Shown: positions 27,822 through 38,087 of the stretch, piece after piece
How positions within the stretch are numbered: position 1 is the first letter of the stretch
How the letters are laid out: each line of letters begins with the position of its first letter
Assembly (NCBI RefSeq): GCF_000315625.1
Contig: NW_005434624.1
Location: 327,136-384,006 of the forward strand
Origin: Guillardia theta CCMP2712
Taxonomy: Eukaryota > Cryptophyceae > Pyrenomonadales > Geminigeraceae
DNA length: 56,871 nucleotides
Reading direction: 5' to 3'
Program-made: the position numbers and the translations under genes
Notes under the pieces: generated by a model
Seen by the model: the letters and a program-made list of their open reading frames with translations, nothing else
Told to the model about the DNA's origin: nothing
Database searches by the model: none

Positions 27822-30430
27822 AGATGTGCGGGCAGAGAAGGGGGCGGCAGTGGACCTGCGGTCGAAGCACTCGAACACAATGCCGGTATAATACGCCAAC
27901 CCCCTCACAACGGACGCGTCGAACTGCATGAAATCTCCGTAGCCGTAGGCCTCGGCCTGCAAGATAAAGCAAAATAAAAAAAAATTCACTGCCCTCCCAT
28001 CCTCCCTTCTTGATGCCCTTTTGCACCTCCCCCTGCTAACCATCTATCTTCCCCCCCTCTGCTCCGTCCTCTGCTCCTAGTGCCTCCCTTGAATACCTCT
28101 CCTTCCCTTCCCCCTCCTTGTCACCTCTCAAACCAACTACCCGCCTTCCCTTCCTTCACTCCCTCAGCCTTGTAGACTCATCCTTCCCATCACCTGAACA
28201 AACAATTCTTTGAGCTCGTCCAGACCCTCCTGATCGGCTCCCTGCATGACACCAGCATCACAAGACGGCGCATGACGAGAGTGGAGGACGGTGACCTCAG
28301 CGATGGTTGAGAGCTCCTCGACGCTCCTAGCACTCATCGTCTCGATGATCGTCCCAGCTGTCTTCTCTGACACGCCCAGCTGCACAAGCTCCTTGGTGAC
28401 CTGGGAAGCGTAAGGTGGGAGGTAGGAGGCCGTGGCCGCGAACCTCCTCGGGGCCGATCTTGTCAAGTTTGTCCACCACAACACAGACAGGAGCGAACTG
28501 CTGCTCGCTGATGCCCTGAAACGAAAGTCAGACGATGCCAGCGGGCGGCGAGGAGAAGGAGCTGACGGACCTGCGCCTTGAGGATGGAAGCCATGACCTT
28601 GCGGGAGTTCACTTTGATTCCAACGTCCTTGGCAGTGATCCCCACGCGCGTGAAGAAGGTGGTAATGGCTGTGAGAGGAGGTGAGCAGAAAGTGTCGGAA
28701 CAATCCCAGATATTGACCAGCCAGCAGCTCGACCTCAGCGGTGATGGACTTGACCCCGACAATGTCCATGTTCCACTGCCAAGCACACTGTCACATATGG
28801 GGCAGGAAAGTTTCCTCGGGAGGGAGGGAGGGAGGGAGGGAGGGAGGGAGGGAGGGAGGGAGGGAGGGAGGGAGGGAGGGAGGGAGGAGGGAGGGTANNN
28901 NNNNNNNNNNNNNNNNNNNNNNNNNNNNNNNNNNNNNNNNNNNNNNNNNNNNNNNNNNNNNNNNNNNNNNNNNNNNNNNNNNNNNNNNNNNNNNNNNGCG
29001 TTGCGCTAACTCACTGAGATATACCTGCGTCAGATTTTCAAAGTGAAAGTGGTCATTGGGGTCCTATTGTCTTCAATGTGACCGGTACGCTGCATAAGGG
29101 AGGGAGGGAGAATATGTAAATTTTGTGAAGGACCTGATAGTGCTCCCTCTTACGTCCTCTCTGCGTTGTCTCAAACCGCCAGCATTGCGGAAGGCTGGAG
29201 GCAGCCCACAAGTCAACCACCTCAAGCCCCTTCGAGTCAACAACAACCTGAACCACTTGACGGGCAGGATCATCTTCGTCTCTCCGGATTCAGTGGTACG
29301 TCCTACACAGTTAGCGCAGGAACAAGTCAGCGCATCCGATGGTAGTGGTGGGTGCAGGAAGACGGTGGGGTCACCTAAAATCATGCGGGCAAGAGTAGGG
29401 GTCATCTCGGGCCTGAGCGTCACCTTGAAGTGCATCAGTCTCTTGAGAACCAGCGTCAGGAGACCCACCGCGTATCCCGACTTGTCCACGAAGTTGTACA
29501 TCTGCTGAGTGATCTCCTCTCCTGCGAATCGCCGTCAAGGCACCAGGGGCAGGGGCAGCAGCCACCACCTGCTTTCCTCTTGTACAGCTCCTCGTGCTCG
29601 AGGACTGGCGCGTCATACTCTTGGAACCTGACAGCAAACATCAGTCATGCTGTATCCCTCCTCCAGCAGGTCGATTACGCGAAGCGCCGGGCAACCTCCT
29701 TGAAGTGACCGAAGAGCCAGTTCCTGGCACGCATGTCTTCGGGGTAGAAGTCTCTCGTACCCATGACTGGCTCCACGGGGATCATGTGCTTGCTGGCCTT
29801 GCTGTCTTCCTTTCCCTTCTTCCCTTTCTCCTTCTTGTCGCCCTTGTCCTTGTCAGAGGAGTCTGCTGGCATCTTCGCTTTCAGCTCCTTGAGCTTGGCG
29901 ACCTCGACGTCGATCTGCTCCTTGGAGAACGCAGAGGGATCACTCTTCACGGCCTCCTTCATGCTACGGATCTTTTCTCCTTGGCTCTTGATCTCAGCCT
30001 CCAGCGCCCCCACGTCCACCGCCGGGGCCTGCGGCTTCGAGACTTCACTGCTACTCGCTGGTGTCAGGGTCTGCAGGGCTTGAGCAAGGGCAGCCATTGG
30101 GTTCTCCGGCATAGACTTGAGAATCTCGTTCACTGCCTGCTCGATCCTCGCCTGCACCTGATGCTTCATCAGGTACTGCTCTGCATCCTGCAGCGGGCTC
30201 TTGGAGGCCGACGGCTTGCTCTCCGAGACCTTGCCCGCAGCCTTGGGCTCAGCACTGGCACCACTTGATGGAGCATCTCCATAGACAAACTTTCGGTTCA
30301 TCTTCAGCTGGGTTCCCTGAAAGGACCAGTACTCGGACTCAAGGCTAGATCCTGCTGTGAAGGGCCCCTCCTGCGTGGCCGACGTTCTACTCACGGTCAG
30401 GTATTTCCCTTCGTACGTCCACTCCATCAA
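26868..30430 (-). CDS. HARS: Histidyl-tRNA synthetase with WHEP domain
   Basis: Exon 1 (30430 to about 29682) encodes an unusual N-terminal part, a WHEP helix pair ([31 protein letters not shown]), a lysine-rich linker and HisRS motif 1 ([19 protein letters not shown]). Later exons carry [15 protein letters not shown], motif 2 ([18 protein letters not shown]), [33 protein letters not shown], the HisA motif ([14 protein letters not shown]), [31 protein letters not shown] and a C-terminal anticodon-binding region ending [20 protein letters not shown]. The enzyme charges tRNA-His. The catalytic core resembles plant-organellar and bacterial-type enzymes, while WHEP is typical of eukaryotic cytosolic ones. 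A 100-N gap (28898-28997) and a (GGGA)n array lie within a probable intron. Introns are short and GT-AG. Confidence 0.9.
28817..28893. repeat. (GGGA)n array beside the assembly gap
   Basis: About 19 GGGA units end directly before the N run. Tetranucleotide arrays of this kind probably caused the assembly break. Confidence 0.95.
28898..28997. other. Assembly gap (100 N)
   Basis: Exactly 100 consecutive N, the conventional length for a gap of estimated or unknown size. It falls in a likely intron of the HARS gene, between the exon with motif 2 and the exon beginning WNMDIVGV. Confidence 0.99.
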
Positions 30431-31532
30431 GTCAGCTGTCAGATGACGAAGAAGCGCTGGGCACTACAAAGAGGTGCAATGGTCAGCGCCAGTGATCAAC
30501 ACCCGACCAGTCGGGTGAGCAAGCTACATGCTCAGAGGCTCCAACAAAACGCGGTGGTTTGATCTACACCTCCTTCCAGCCTAGAGCATCATCACAACTG
30601 CAGCAACGTGCTGACAGCTGTCTCGTCCCTGCTATTGCCTGCATCCTCCTTCTCTCATCCACCAGCCTCACTTGCTCCCTCCTTCCGAAACTACTCTACA
30701 TCCCTTTCACGAAACCTCACTGCTCAGCCTCTGCCATGTTTGTCCCTTTCTCCTCTGGCATCCACCTCACTTGCTCCACTTCCCTCGCATCATCTCCAGT
30801 ATCCTCCCTCTCTCCCTCCTCCTCCTAGAGATCCTTCCCTCCCTACCTCGATCCGCGACCTCCCCTACCGCAACCCCCTCGCCATGTCAGCCCTCGTGTC
30901 GCTAAATTTTACTCAAATTCCATGGAATACCCACCTCCTACCCCTTCCACCATTTCCTAGGACCCTTCCTATAGCTTGCTCGCCTACCGTCAACCCTCTT
31001 CAACCCTTCCTGAAGTACTTTATGCTGCCCCTTATCAATTGGTATATTAATTTTGAGGCGGGTTTGCAAGGTTTGCACAGAGTACCCCGGGAACTTGAGA
31101 CCCCCTTTTTCATTTCCAAGTACCCCTAGTATACTGACAGGGCGCAATGGGCAGGCGGTGGGGGCCGAAAGGTAAGGAGGGGCAAGGGGGAGGGAATGCA
31201 GTATGCGATGCAAGGGAAGGCAGAGATAGAGAAAATCTGATGTGTAGAGGAGATCTGGACATGATAAGGAGGATGAGGAGGCTGATGTGACCAGAGACGA
31301 AGTGAGAAGGAGTACCGTGGTGCAGGAAATCCATGGGAGGTTCAGTATTGCGCTGAAGGTGGACAGTCCAGAAGACCTAAAGATGAGATGGAAGGGTATC
31401 ATATGGTTGTAGAGCCTGAAGTGGAGATGTAGGGTGGGTGATTTCTTCTGGTTGGTGAGCAGCTTGAGGGTACGACGGAGGATAGGGCGGACATGTTTGC
31501 GCTCGTTGCCACACTTGTTGTCGCGCTTTTGA
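30431..31532. other. Pyrimidine-rich then purine-rich intergenic region
   Basis: No gene supported. The plus strand is C/T-rich up to about 31130 and G/A-rich from 31140 to 31330, a strand switch seen again near 36.9 kb. It separates two divergent genes (HARS leftward, CobW rightward) and should contain both promoters. Confidence 0.45.
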
Positions 31533-33990
31533 GTGTGTAATTGTGTCAAGATCGAAGTCATAATCAAGTGCGCAGGGTTGTTCTTCCTTTTCACTGCAGC
31601 CTCCGGGCTACTGCCGGCGTTGGGCTGGCAGCACAGCATCCAATTCCTTCGTAACCCCTCAGGATACAGCAAAACGAGCACGTGCGGAGGGCTGAGGTCA
31701 GTTGGCCTCCATGGAAGGTCGTTGCCTTCGCTGGCAAGTCTCAGGTGCTGGCTGGATGTCATTCCTGTGAAGATGTCTTCTTCTAACGAAGCTGCCTCCT
31801 CCAGGCTCGGCAGGAGGACTTGCTCTCCTCTGCCATGCGGAGTTTCGCTCAGCATGAAAACCGACGATTCCTCAGTCCCAGTGACACTGCTGGGAGGCTT
31901 TCTTGGATCCGGTAGCAAGAAAGCGACTTGGATCAGAAGAGATCTCGTGACATGCTGTGACAGGGAAGACAACGATCCTGAAGCACATCCTCGAGAATCA
32001 AGTCGGCCTCAAAGTCGGAGTGATCGTGAACGATGTGGCGTCGGTGAACATCGATGCCAAGCTTGTGAGAGGGGTGACTTCATCCTCGGTCCCTGGAGGA
32101 AGCGACACCATCGAGCTGCAGAATGGCTGTGCCTGCTGTTCCATCAGCGACGAGCTCTTCAGCGCGGTGGAGAAGCTTGTGGAAACAGGGAGGGCGCGGG
32201 GCAACCAGTTCGACCACATCCTTGTGGAGCTGTCGGGGGTTGCGGAGCCCTCGATCGTCAAGTCGAACTTCGAGCGAGGGAAGGCAGCTGGACTGAAGTC
32301 TGCCCTCGATGCGAGGATAAAGCAGATCGTTACGGTGGTGGACTCGAGTGAGTTCGTGCAACAGTGGATGTCGGAGGAGCGGCTGGGGGAGGTGTCGCGG
32401 TTGGCCCCAGAGGTAGGGCAGGACTGTGCAGCTGCTCGAGCTGTGTCGGAGTTCCTTGCCGAGCAGATCGAAGCGGCCGACGTGGTCGTGCTGAACAAGG
32501 TGGACATGGTGGACTCCTCGACCGTAAAGACAACTGCTCGGATCGTTGATGGACTGCTCCACGAAAAGAAGCACAAACTGATCGAGACTAGCTGGGGAAA
32601 GATTCCGATCCAGTCTCTCTTCAGCGAAGATGCGGAGGTTGAGCAAGTTGCACATGAGGCGAAGCATGAGCACGAAGGTCACTCGCACGACGAAGCATGC
32701 CACGGTGATCATTGCAGCCTCCCTCCTGCTACTCCTGCTGATGCTCCTGCTGCTCCTTTTGCTCCGCTCCTGCTCTCCCTCCATCAGCCGATCACTGCTC
32801 CTCCTCCACCTGACCTGAGGCATCTGCAGACCCGCATTGTCAAGATCAGTCTCATGAACACCACCATGCTCACTCGCACGACGAGCATTGTGACGACCCC
32901 CACTGCACCGACCAAGGTTGTTAGAGGTTGACCTTTGCTGCGCCATCCTGACGCCTTCCGTAGCTCATGGACATTCTCATTCCCACGAGCAGCAGAAGAC
33001 AACGGCAGAGGAGAAGATCGGAATCTCCTCGTTCGTCTACAGGTAGCCTCCTCCTCCACTCCGCTCCTCTCGGCCTCCTTTCCCTTCCTTGACCTTGATC
33101 GGCAGAGCACGAAGGCCCTTTGACACAGACCGGCTGTTCAAACTGGTCAAGAGCTGGCCCATACCTCGCAAAGACGCAGAGACGTACCTCTACAAACTGT
33201 TAAACGATCGAGAGTTCATCAAGGGTAAGGAGGAGACCTCCGACGGGCGGGTGCTGCAGCCGGTCTTCAGGAGCAAGGGCTTCATCTGGCTGGACAGTAT
33301 GCCCACCAGGATTCGCTACTGGTCGCACGTGGGCAGGTACTTTGCGCTGGAGGATGCTGGGAAATGGTGGGCAGACACCGAGGAGAAGCTGCTGGAGGCG
33401 GTGAAGGTTGCGTCCCCCTCGGACTACGAGGCCATCATGAAGGATGACTGGGAGGGAGAGTTTGGAGATAGGAGGCAGGAGCTCGTGTTCATCGGGGCGG
33501 GGATGAAGGAAGAGGCAATCCGCAAGGCTCTGGACCGATGCTTGCTGACGGAAGAGGAGATGGTGAAGTTCAGGCAGGAGCTCGAGCAGGTGATTGAGGC
33601 AGAAAGCAACCCTCGCTTCAAGGTCGGAGACAAAGTGGTTTGCCAGTGCGGCACTTGGCTCCCCGGTAAGGAGGAGGAGGAATTAGGGGGTTGCCTGGCA
33701 GGAGTAGAGGAGTAGGTGGGGGGGAGGGTGGGGAGAGCAGGGGAAGGGGAAAGGGAGGGGGAAGGAGAAGAGGTTGCTGACTGCGGGAGAAGGTGTTGTC
33801 ATCAAGATTGGATACCGAGAGCCTGATTGGCCCATCACCAAACCAGATGCTCCCTACCAGGTCTTGCCCCTCCCTGCCTGCATCGTGTCGATGGTGAATG
33901 TCGGTGAATGTGCAGGTGAAGCTGGAGGACGGGACTTTGATATACGTGCCGTTCGATGAAGATGATTTTATCCGACCGAGAAAGGGATGA
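31533..33990 (+). CDS. COG0523/CobW-family metal chaperone GTPase, probably plastid-targeted
   Basis: Seven exons fit in frame: 31533-31911, 31964-32704, 32830-32916, 32964-33042, 33106-33665, 33793-33860, 33916-33990. The first intron splits the Walker A motif (LLGGFLGSG / KTT). G3E features follow: CxCC metal motif in ELQNGCACCSI, ELSGVAEP switch, and NKVD for guanine recognition. A histidine-rich linker (HEGHSHDEACH, HEHHHAHSHDEHC, AHGHSHSHE) precedes the CobW C-terminal domain (GISSFVYRARRPFD to FIWLDSMPTRIRYWSHVGRY). The end is an extra small domain (VGDKVVCQCGTWLPG to GTLIYVPFDEDDFIRPRKG). The N-terminus has a hydrophobic signal (CAGLFFLFTAASGLLPALGW) then a Ser/Arg-rich stretch, suggesting plastid import. 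Members deliver Zn, Co or Ni to enzymes. A later start at MSSSNEAASS is possible. Confidence 0.88.
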
Positions 33991-34283
33991 GCGATGGACA
34001 CTGGTGGTAGTGGGACTGGAGCAGCAAGCATGATGGGCGGTTTTTCATTTTTGAGGGTGTTTAAATCGAGTTCCTTTCTCGTACTCTTGTTGTGATCCAA
34101 GGAGTTGTGGAGGGAGCAGGTATGGAGAGCTACGAGAGTTATGATATCAAGCATGGAATAGAGGAGAAGATAGAAAAACAAAATTGGGCCGGGGGGAGGT
34201 GGGGCGGGGGGGATGAGGGTTGGGACGAGCGTGAGAAGCAAAGATAGATATCGACCGGCAAATCAAGACAGGGGCCACGATGA

Positions 34284-36157
34284 TCATAGACTCTCCAATG
34301 CCTTGCGGAGACGAGAGCCGAGACTCTTGACCTGCTTTTCATCAACAGCATGATTGAATTCTGGCATCTGTCACAGATCGATGTCATGATGAGCAACGGT
34401 GCAAGGTGAAGGAAGAGAAAATGGAGAAGGGAATGATAGCGAGGAGGGCAAAGGAGGGAATGAAAAGGACGTGAGAAGAAGTACTTACGGCATAACTGTA
34501 CTTCTTCTTCGAGGCCCGGGGAGGGTCTGGCTGATACTCCTCGAACGCCTGGAGCTGCTTCAAGATCGCCTCCTTCTTTGCCCTGAAATGCTGGAACACA
34601 ACGTCGCGGAAATCCGCCGGGGGGTTGAGGATCTGATGGCAAATTGCCCTGTTGAGGGTGTGGAACCCGACACTCCTGTTGTAATGCTGCGACGAAGACT
34701 GGGTGTAGGTGCTCTGCTCAGTGCCAGGCTCGTTGTAGTAGGGCTCCTTCACGAAGACAAGCCCCTGGATGGAGACGAGGACTTGAAGGACTGTGGATTT
34801 CTCCGCGATCCACGACGGCCTGTCCCAGGTGCCGAGGAGGGACAGGCAGACATAACCATTCTCATACAGGTTGGGGTTGAACTTGTCCGAAGTCCCAGTG
34901 ATGGTCAGGTGCTTGACACGTGGAGGAGCGTTTGGATAGTCCGAAGGGAGGAGGATGTCAAACTCGAAGCAGCCGTTGGCGTACGGGGTGTCCTCTGGTC
35001 CTGTTATCATTGCCTTGATCAGCTCGGGCCTGCTCTCGTCCACCCGCACAAAGATAGAGGAGGAGGAGGAGATTGGCAGGCTTGAGCTAAGTGACGCTAT
35101 CTCCGTCATGATCCTCCCCATCCTCCCCTTGACCGTGAAGCTCGCAGAGGAGTTCTTGACCGTACGCCCCATCCTCATGTCATACAGCTTCCCTATCGCC
35201 TGCTCATCAAAACGATCCTTCAAATTCACCATTCTGAACTTGAGATCATTGACTGCATCCACGTATTTCTTCTCCTCCTCCTCCGCATCTCTTTCGATGC
35301 CCTTTTCCCGCGATGAGCTTTTGGCAAGTGACAGCCCCGCCTTGCGCTTCCGGCTGGTTGTGCTCATCTCATCATCATCATCATCATCATCATCAACCAC
35401 GATCACTGCGTTTCTTGCCCCTTGGGTGGCTCTCTTGTGGACCTTCTGCTGCACCTCCATAAGTCGAAGGCAGAAGCTCGACATGGCATCGGTCTCCTCC
35501 TCGCTCGCTTGCACTCCCTCAACAAACCTCATGTACGTTTGCGCCTGAGCATATAGGGAAGTGATCAAGTCAAGGATACTGGAGCCAGAACTGCTAGAGT
35601 CCTCCTCTCGCCCTGCTGCTGGAGCAGGGCGGTTCTGCAGGCTCCTCCTTTGTCTGCTCGCACCGTTGTGCTGGAGAGTCTGCTTGGTGTCATCAGCCCA
35701 GTCAGAGAAGGGGATGGGGAGGAGCTTGCACAGGTCATGGTCGCTTGCCATGAAGTCAATGAAGTCCAGGAGGCCATCATGCATCGTAACTCTTGACCTG
35801 ATCTCCGTGAGACAGTCCACCGACAGCAGCGACACCATCATCCTCCTGAAGTTGGGGGACCGTTGCAGCACGTTGACGACCTCCCTGAGGCTGGAGAAGC
35901 TGTCAATCTCTTTCTGCAGACTCCTCAGCCTCTTCCGGAACAATCGCTGCTCTGCCGTAGTAGCCTTGAGATTAACAGCACCTGCGCAAACTAGCTAAGA
36001 ATGCAAGCGCTACACATGCCCCGCTCGCATTACCCATGTCTTCCAATAGATTCAACACCCTCTCTGGGCTGCGAACCTGCTCGCTGCCTGGTTCCTCATC
36101 GGAATCCAGCAGAATGCTGTCTTCCTTCAAATTTCCTGTAGTTGCACTTATCTCCAT
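34284..36157 (-). CDS. BIRC6/UBE2O-like E2 ubiquitin-conjugating enzyme
   Basis: Three exons: about 36157-36034 (MEISATTGNLKEDSILLDSD), about 35982-34489, and a short last exon to 34284 (MPEFNHAVDEKQVKSLGSRL). Roughly residues 320-490 form a large-type UBC fold: ELIKAMITGPEDTPYANGCF, FDILLPSDYPNAPPRVKHLT, the active site NPNLYENGYVCLSLLGTW with catalytic Cys, then LQVLVSIQGLVFVKEPYYNE. This longer active-site region (PNLY...VCLSLL.TW) is characteristic of the BIRC6 and UBE2O group. The N-terminal half is helical with an acidic poly-Asp stretch. No BIR domain is present, so it is a shorter relative. It transfers ubiquitin from E1, perhaps with built-in E3 activity as in relatives. Confidence 0.85.
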
Positions 36158-36223
36158 CTGCCAACCCACCGAGTCAGAACGAACCGCACCAAACCTCCAA
36201 ACCGCAAGCAAAGAAATTTTCAA

Positions 36224-37304
36224 TGCATTGGTGTCTTGTTGTTGTTAATACCACCTCGTCCTTTTCTCGTCCTTGCCTCTCGGTCGCATCAACCATGGAA
36301 TTCCTCTTGTGAGTTGCTAATCTCTGCCAATCGACCCAAGTCAACTATTCTTTTTGACCTTTCTAGGTCATCTCTACCATCTGCACAATTTGTCGCCCTT
36401 TGTTTTCCTCCCCACCCATCTCCTCTCCTCATTCCTTCGTCTTCCCATGCTTGCTTGTCGACCTCGTGGTCGCCATGTGGATTGTTGTCGTTTTTGTCAT
36501 CCTCTTTCTTCCCCTCCTCCTCCTCCTCTTCCCGGTCATTCGCTTCAAGCATCGTACTTTCCCACCATATGGTGAGTTGGTAGGGTCTACCCCTACCCCC
36601 AATCTTACCCCCACCCCATCCAAATCACCCTCATCCATTGGACCCCTATATACCACTGCAATAGTACCCTATCGAGATCCTGGTAGGCACTACCCCTTCA
36701 GACACCCACAAGTAGAAAGAAATGATTCTCAGTTGTCTACCCTCACCCCCCTTTTATCCCTAGTGTTTGGCTCAAGAAGGGGTACACAAGCTTAGAAAAG
36801 AGTACCCCTCCCCCAGCGAACAGAAGTTCTACCCCAGCCCAGCTTCACAATCGAATTTCAGGATTTGGGAGGGGTGGTTATGAAGTTTGTGGAAGAATTC
36901 CCGTACCCCTCTTTCTTCCCGTCAAGACCATCCCTTGACCAGGTACTTTGTCTGTAGATGTGTCTTAGGGTGGGGTAGTAAATTGTTCTATTCAGTAGGG
37001 GTACAGAGATAGAGCATATATGGGGTACTCTGGTTGAAGTATCATGTTATTATGGGGTGGGTACTAGTTACAAAATCAAGGGGTAGGTGTGAAACAATGG
37101 GGGTGACAGGATCAAGTTTTAAATGAGAAGGGTGGGGGTATTCTGAACCCCGGGGATTGTTGAAAAGTTTTGCGGTTCATGTGGGGTAATGATTTTGCAA
37201 AGGGGTTAATTTGAAGGGTGGAGCAGAGAAGGTCGGTTTTAAAAATCAATGGAGGGGTAGGGGGTGAGTATGGTGGGGTAGGTGGTTGGTACTGAAAAGG
37301 CACC
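36224..37304. other. Intergenic region with ACCCC/GGGGT strand switch
   Basis: No gene was recognised. From about 36580 to 36850 the plus strand is full of TACCCC/CACCCC words, and from 36960 to 37290 of GGGGTA/GGGTGG words, so the two halves are roughly inverted in composition. It resembles the CACCC-rich stretch at 47.4-48.8 kb. Confidence 0.5.
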
Positions 37305-37961
37305 ATGCTATCGACGTTGGTCAGAGGAATTTCGGCGAATCAAGTGGATAAGATTGTGAGCTGAACGATGCAAGTGTAATGATGACAAGGATTTTGATGA
37401 AGTTGATACCAAGATGAATCATGAGATGATGATGATATGAATGAGAACGATGATGCTGCTCAGATAAATGTGAGACGATGGAGGACAGAATAAGCATGTT
37501 GATATGAAGTATGGCACGATAAATCTGAGACGAGCGAAGAATTCATTTGCTGGCTTCATGACTCTGACATGAACATTGAGTTGTGCCTGTGTACGTGTGC
37601 TCTGTGAACATGCAGATAAATTTTCGGTGTAGTTGAAATGGTGGAATGGGCGACAACCGCTCCCATGATTTCGCATCATCGTGGTAGAGGATACGTTGTG
37701 TGACTTGTCTTACAAAACTCTTTTTTCAAGTGTAGAGATATTTGCGGACATTTTTTTAATGTTAGATTGTTGTGTTTTGACACCTCTTTGTCTCGTTTCG
37801 TGGACCTCTCCTCCTCGCTACTTTGTGTTCGGGTCTCGGAACAAACTCTTGACTCTTGCCCCCAGGCTGCATTGAACGATGCAGGATTCGTCGAGAAGTT
37901 TGCACGCGACAAGTCCCGCATGGGCGATGCGCGAGCTCTCGGGGCTACCATGGGAATGTAG
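37305..37961 (+). CDS. Spliced small protein of 48 residues, unknown
   Basis: Exon 1 (37305-37355) encodes MLSTLVRGISANQVDKI and ends at a GTGAG donor. Exon 2 (37866-37961), after a CCCCCAG acceptor, encodes AALNDAGFVEKFARDKSRMG and DARALGATMGM and stops. The join keeps the phase, and the product is a plausible amphipathic peptide with a basic, mitochondrial-like start. The 510-bp intron is long for this window, so exon 2 could instead be the end of another gene. No family is recognised. Confidence 0.35.
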
Positions 37962-38087
37962 GCATGCCTCAGGAGCGTGATGTACACTAGTAGGCATTCT
38001 CCAGCAGTGCATTTTGAGTGCAATGAACGAGAAGTGACGATGTTTGAGTGATTTGATTGGATGGACCTGAATTGTGTGGTTCCTTGG

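Noticed and set aside
30938-31972. 344-residue leftward frame
   Set aside because: It lies partly opposite the CobW first exon and has no domain; a GC-rich shadow frame.
32080-32946. 288-residue leftward frame opposite the CobW GTPase
   Set aside because: Antisense shadow of a gene with complete Walker, CxCC and NKVD motifs on the plus strand.
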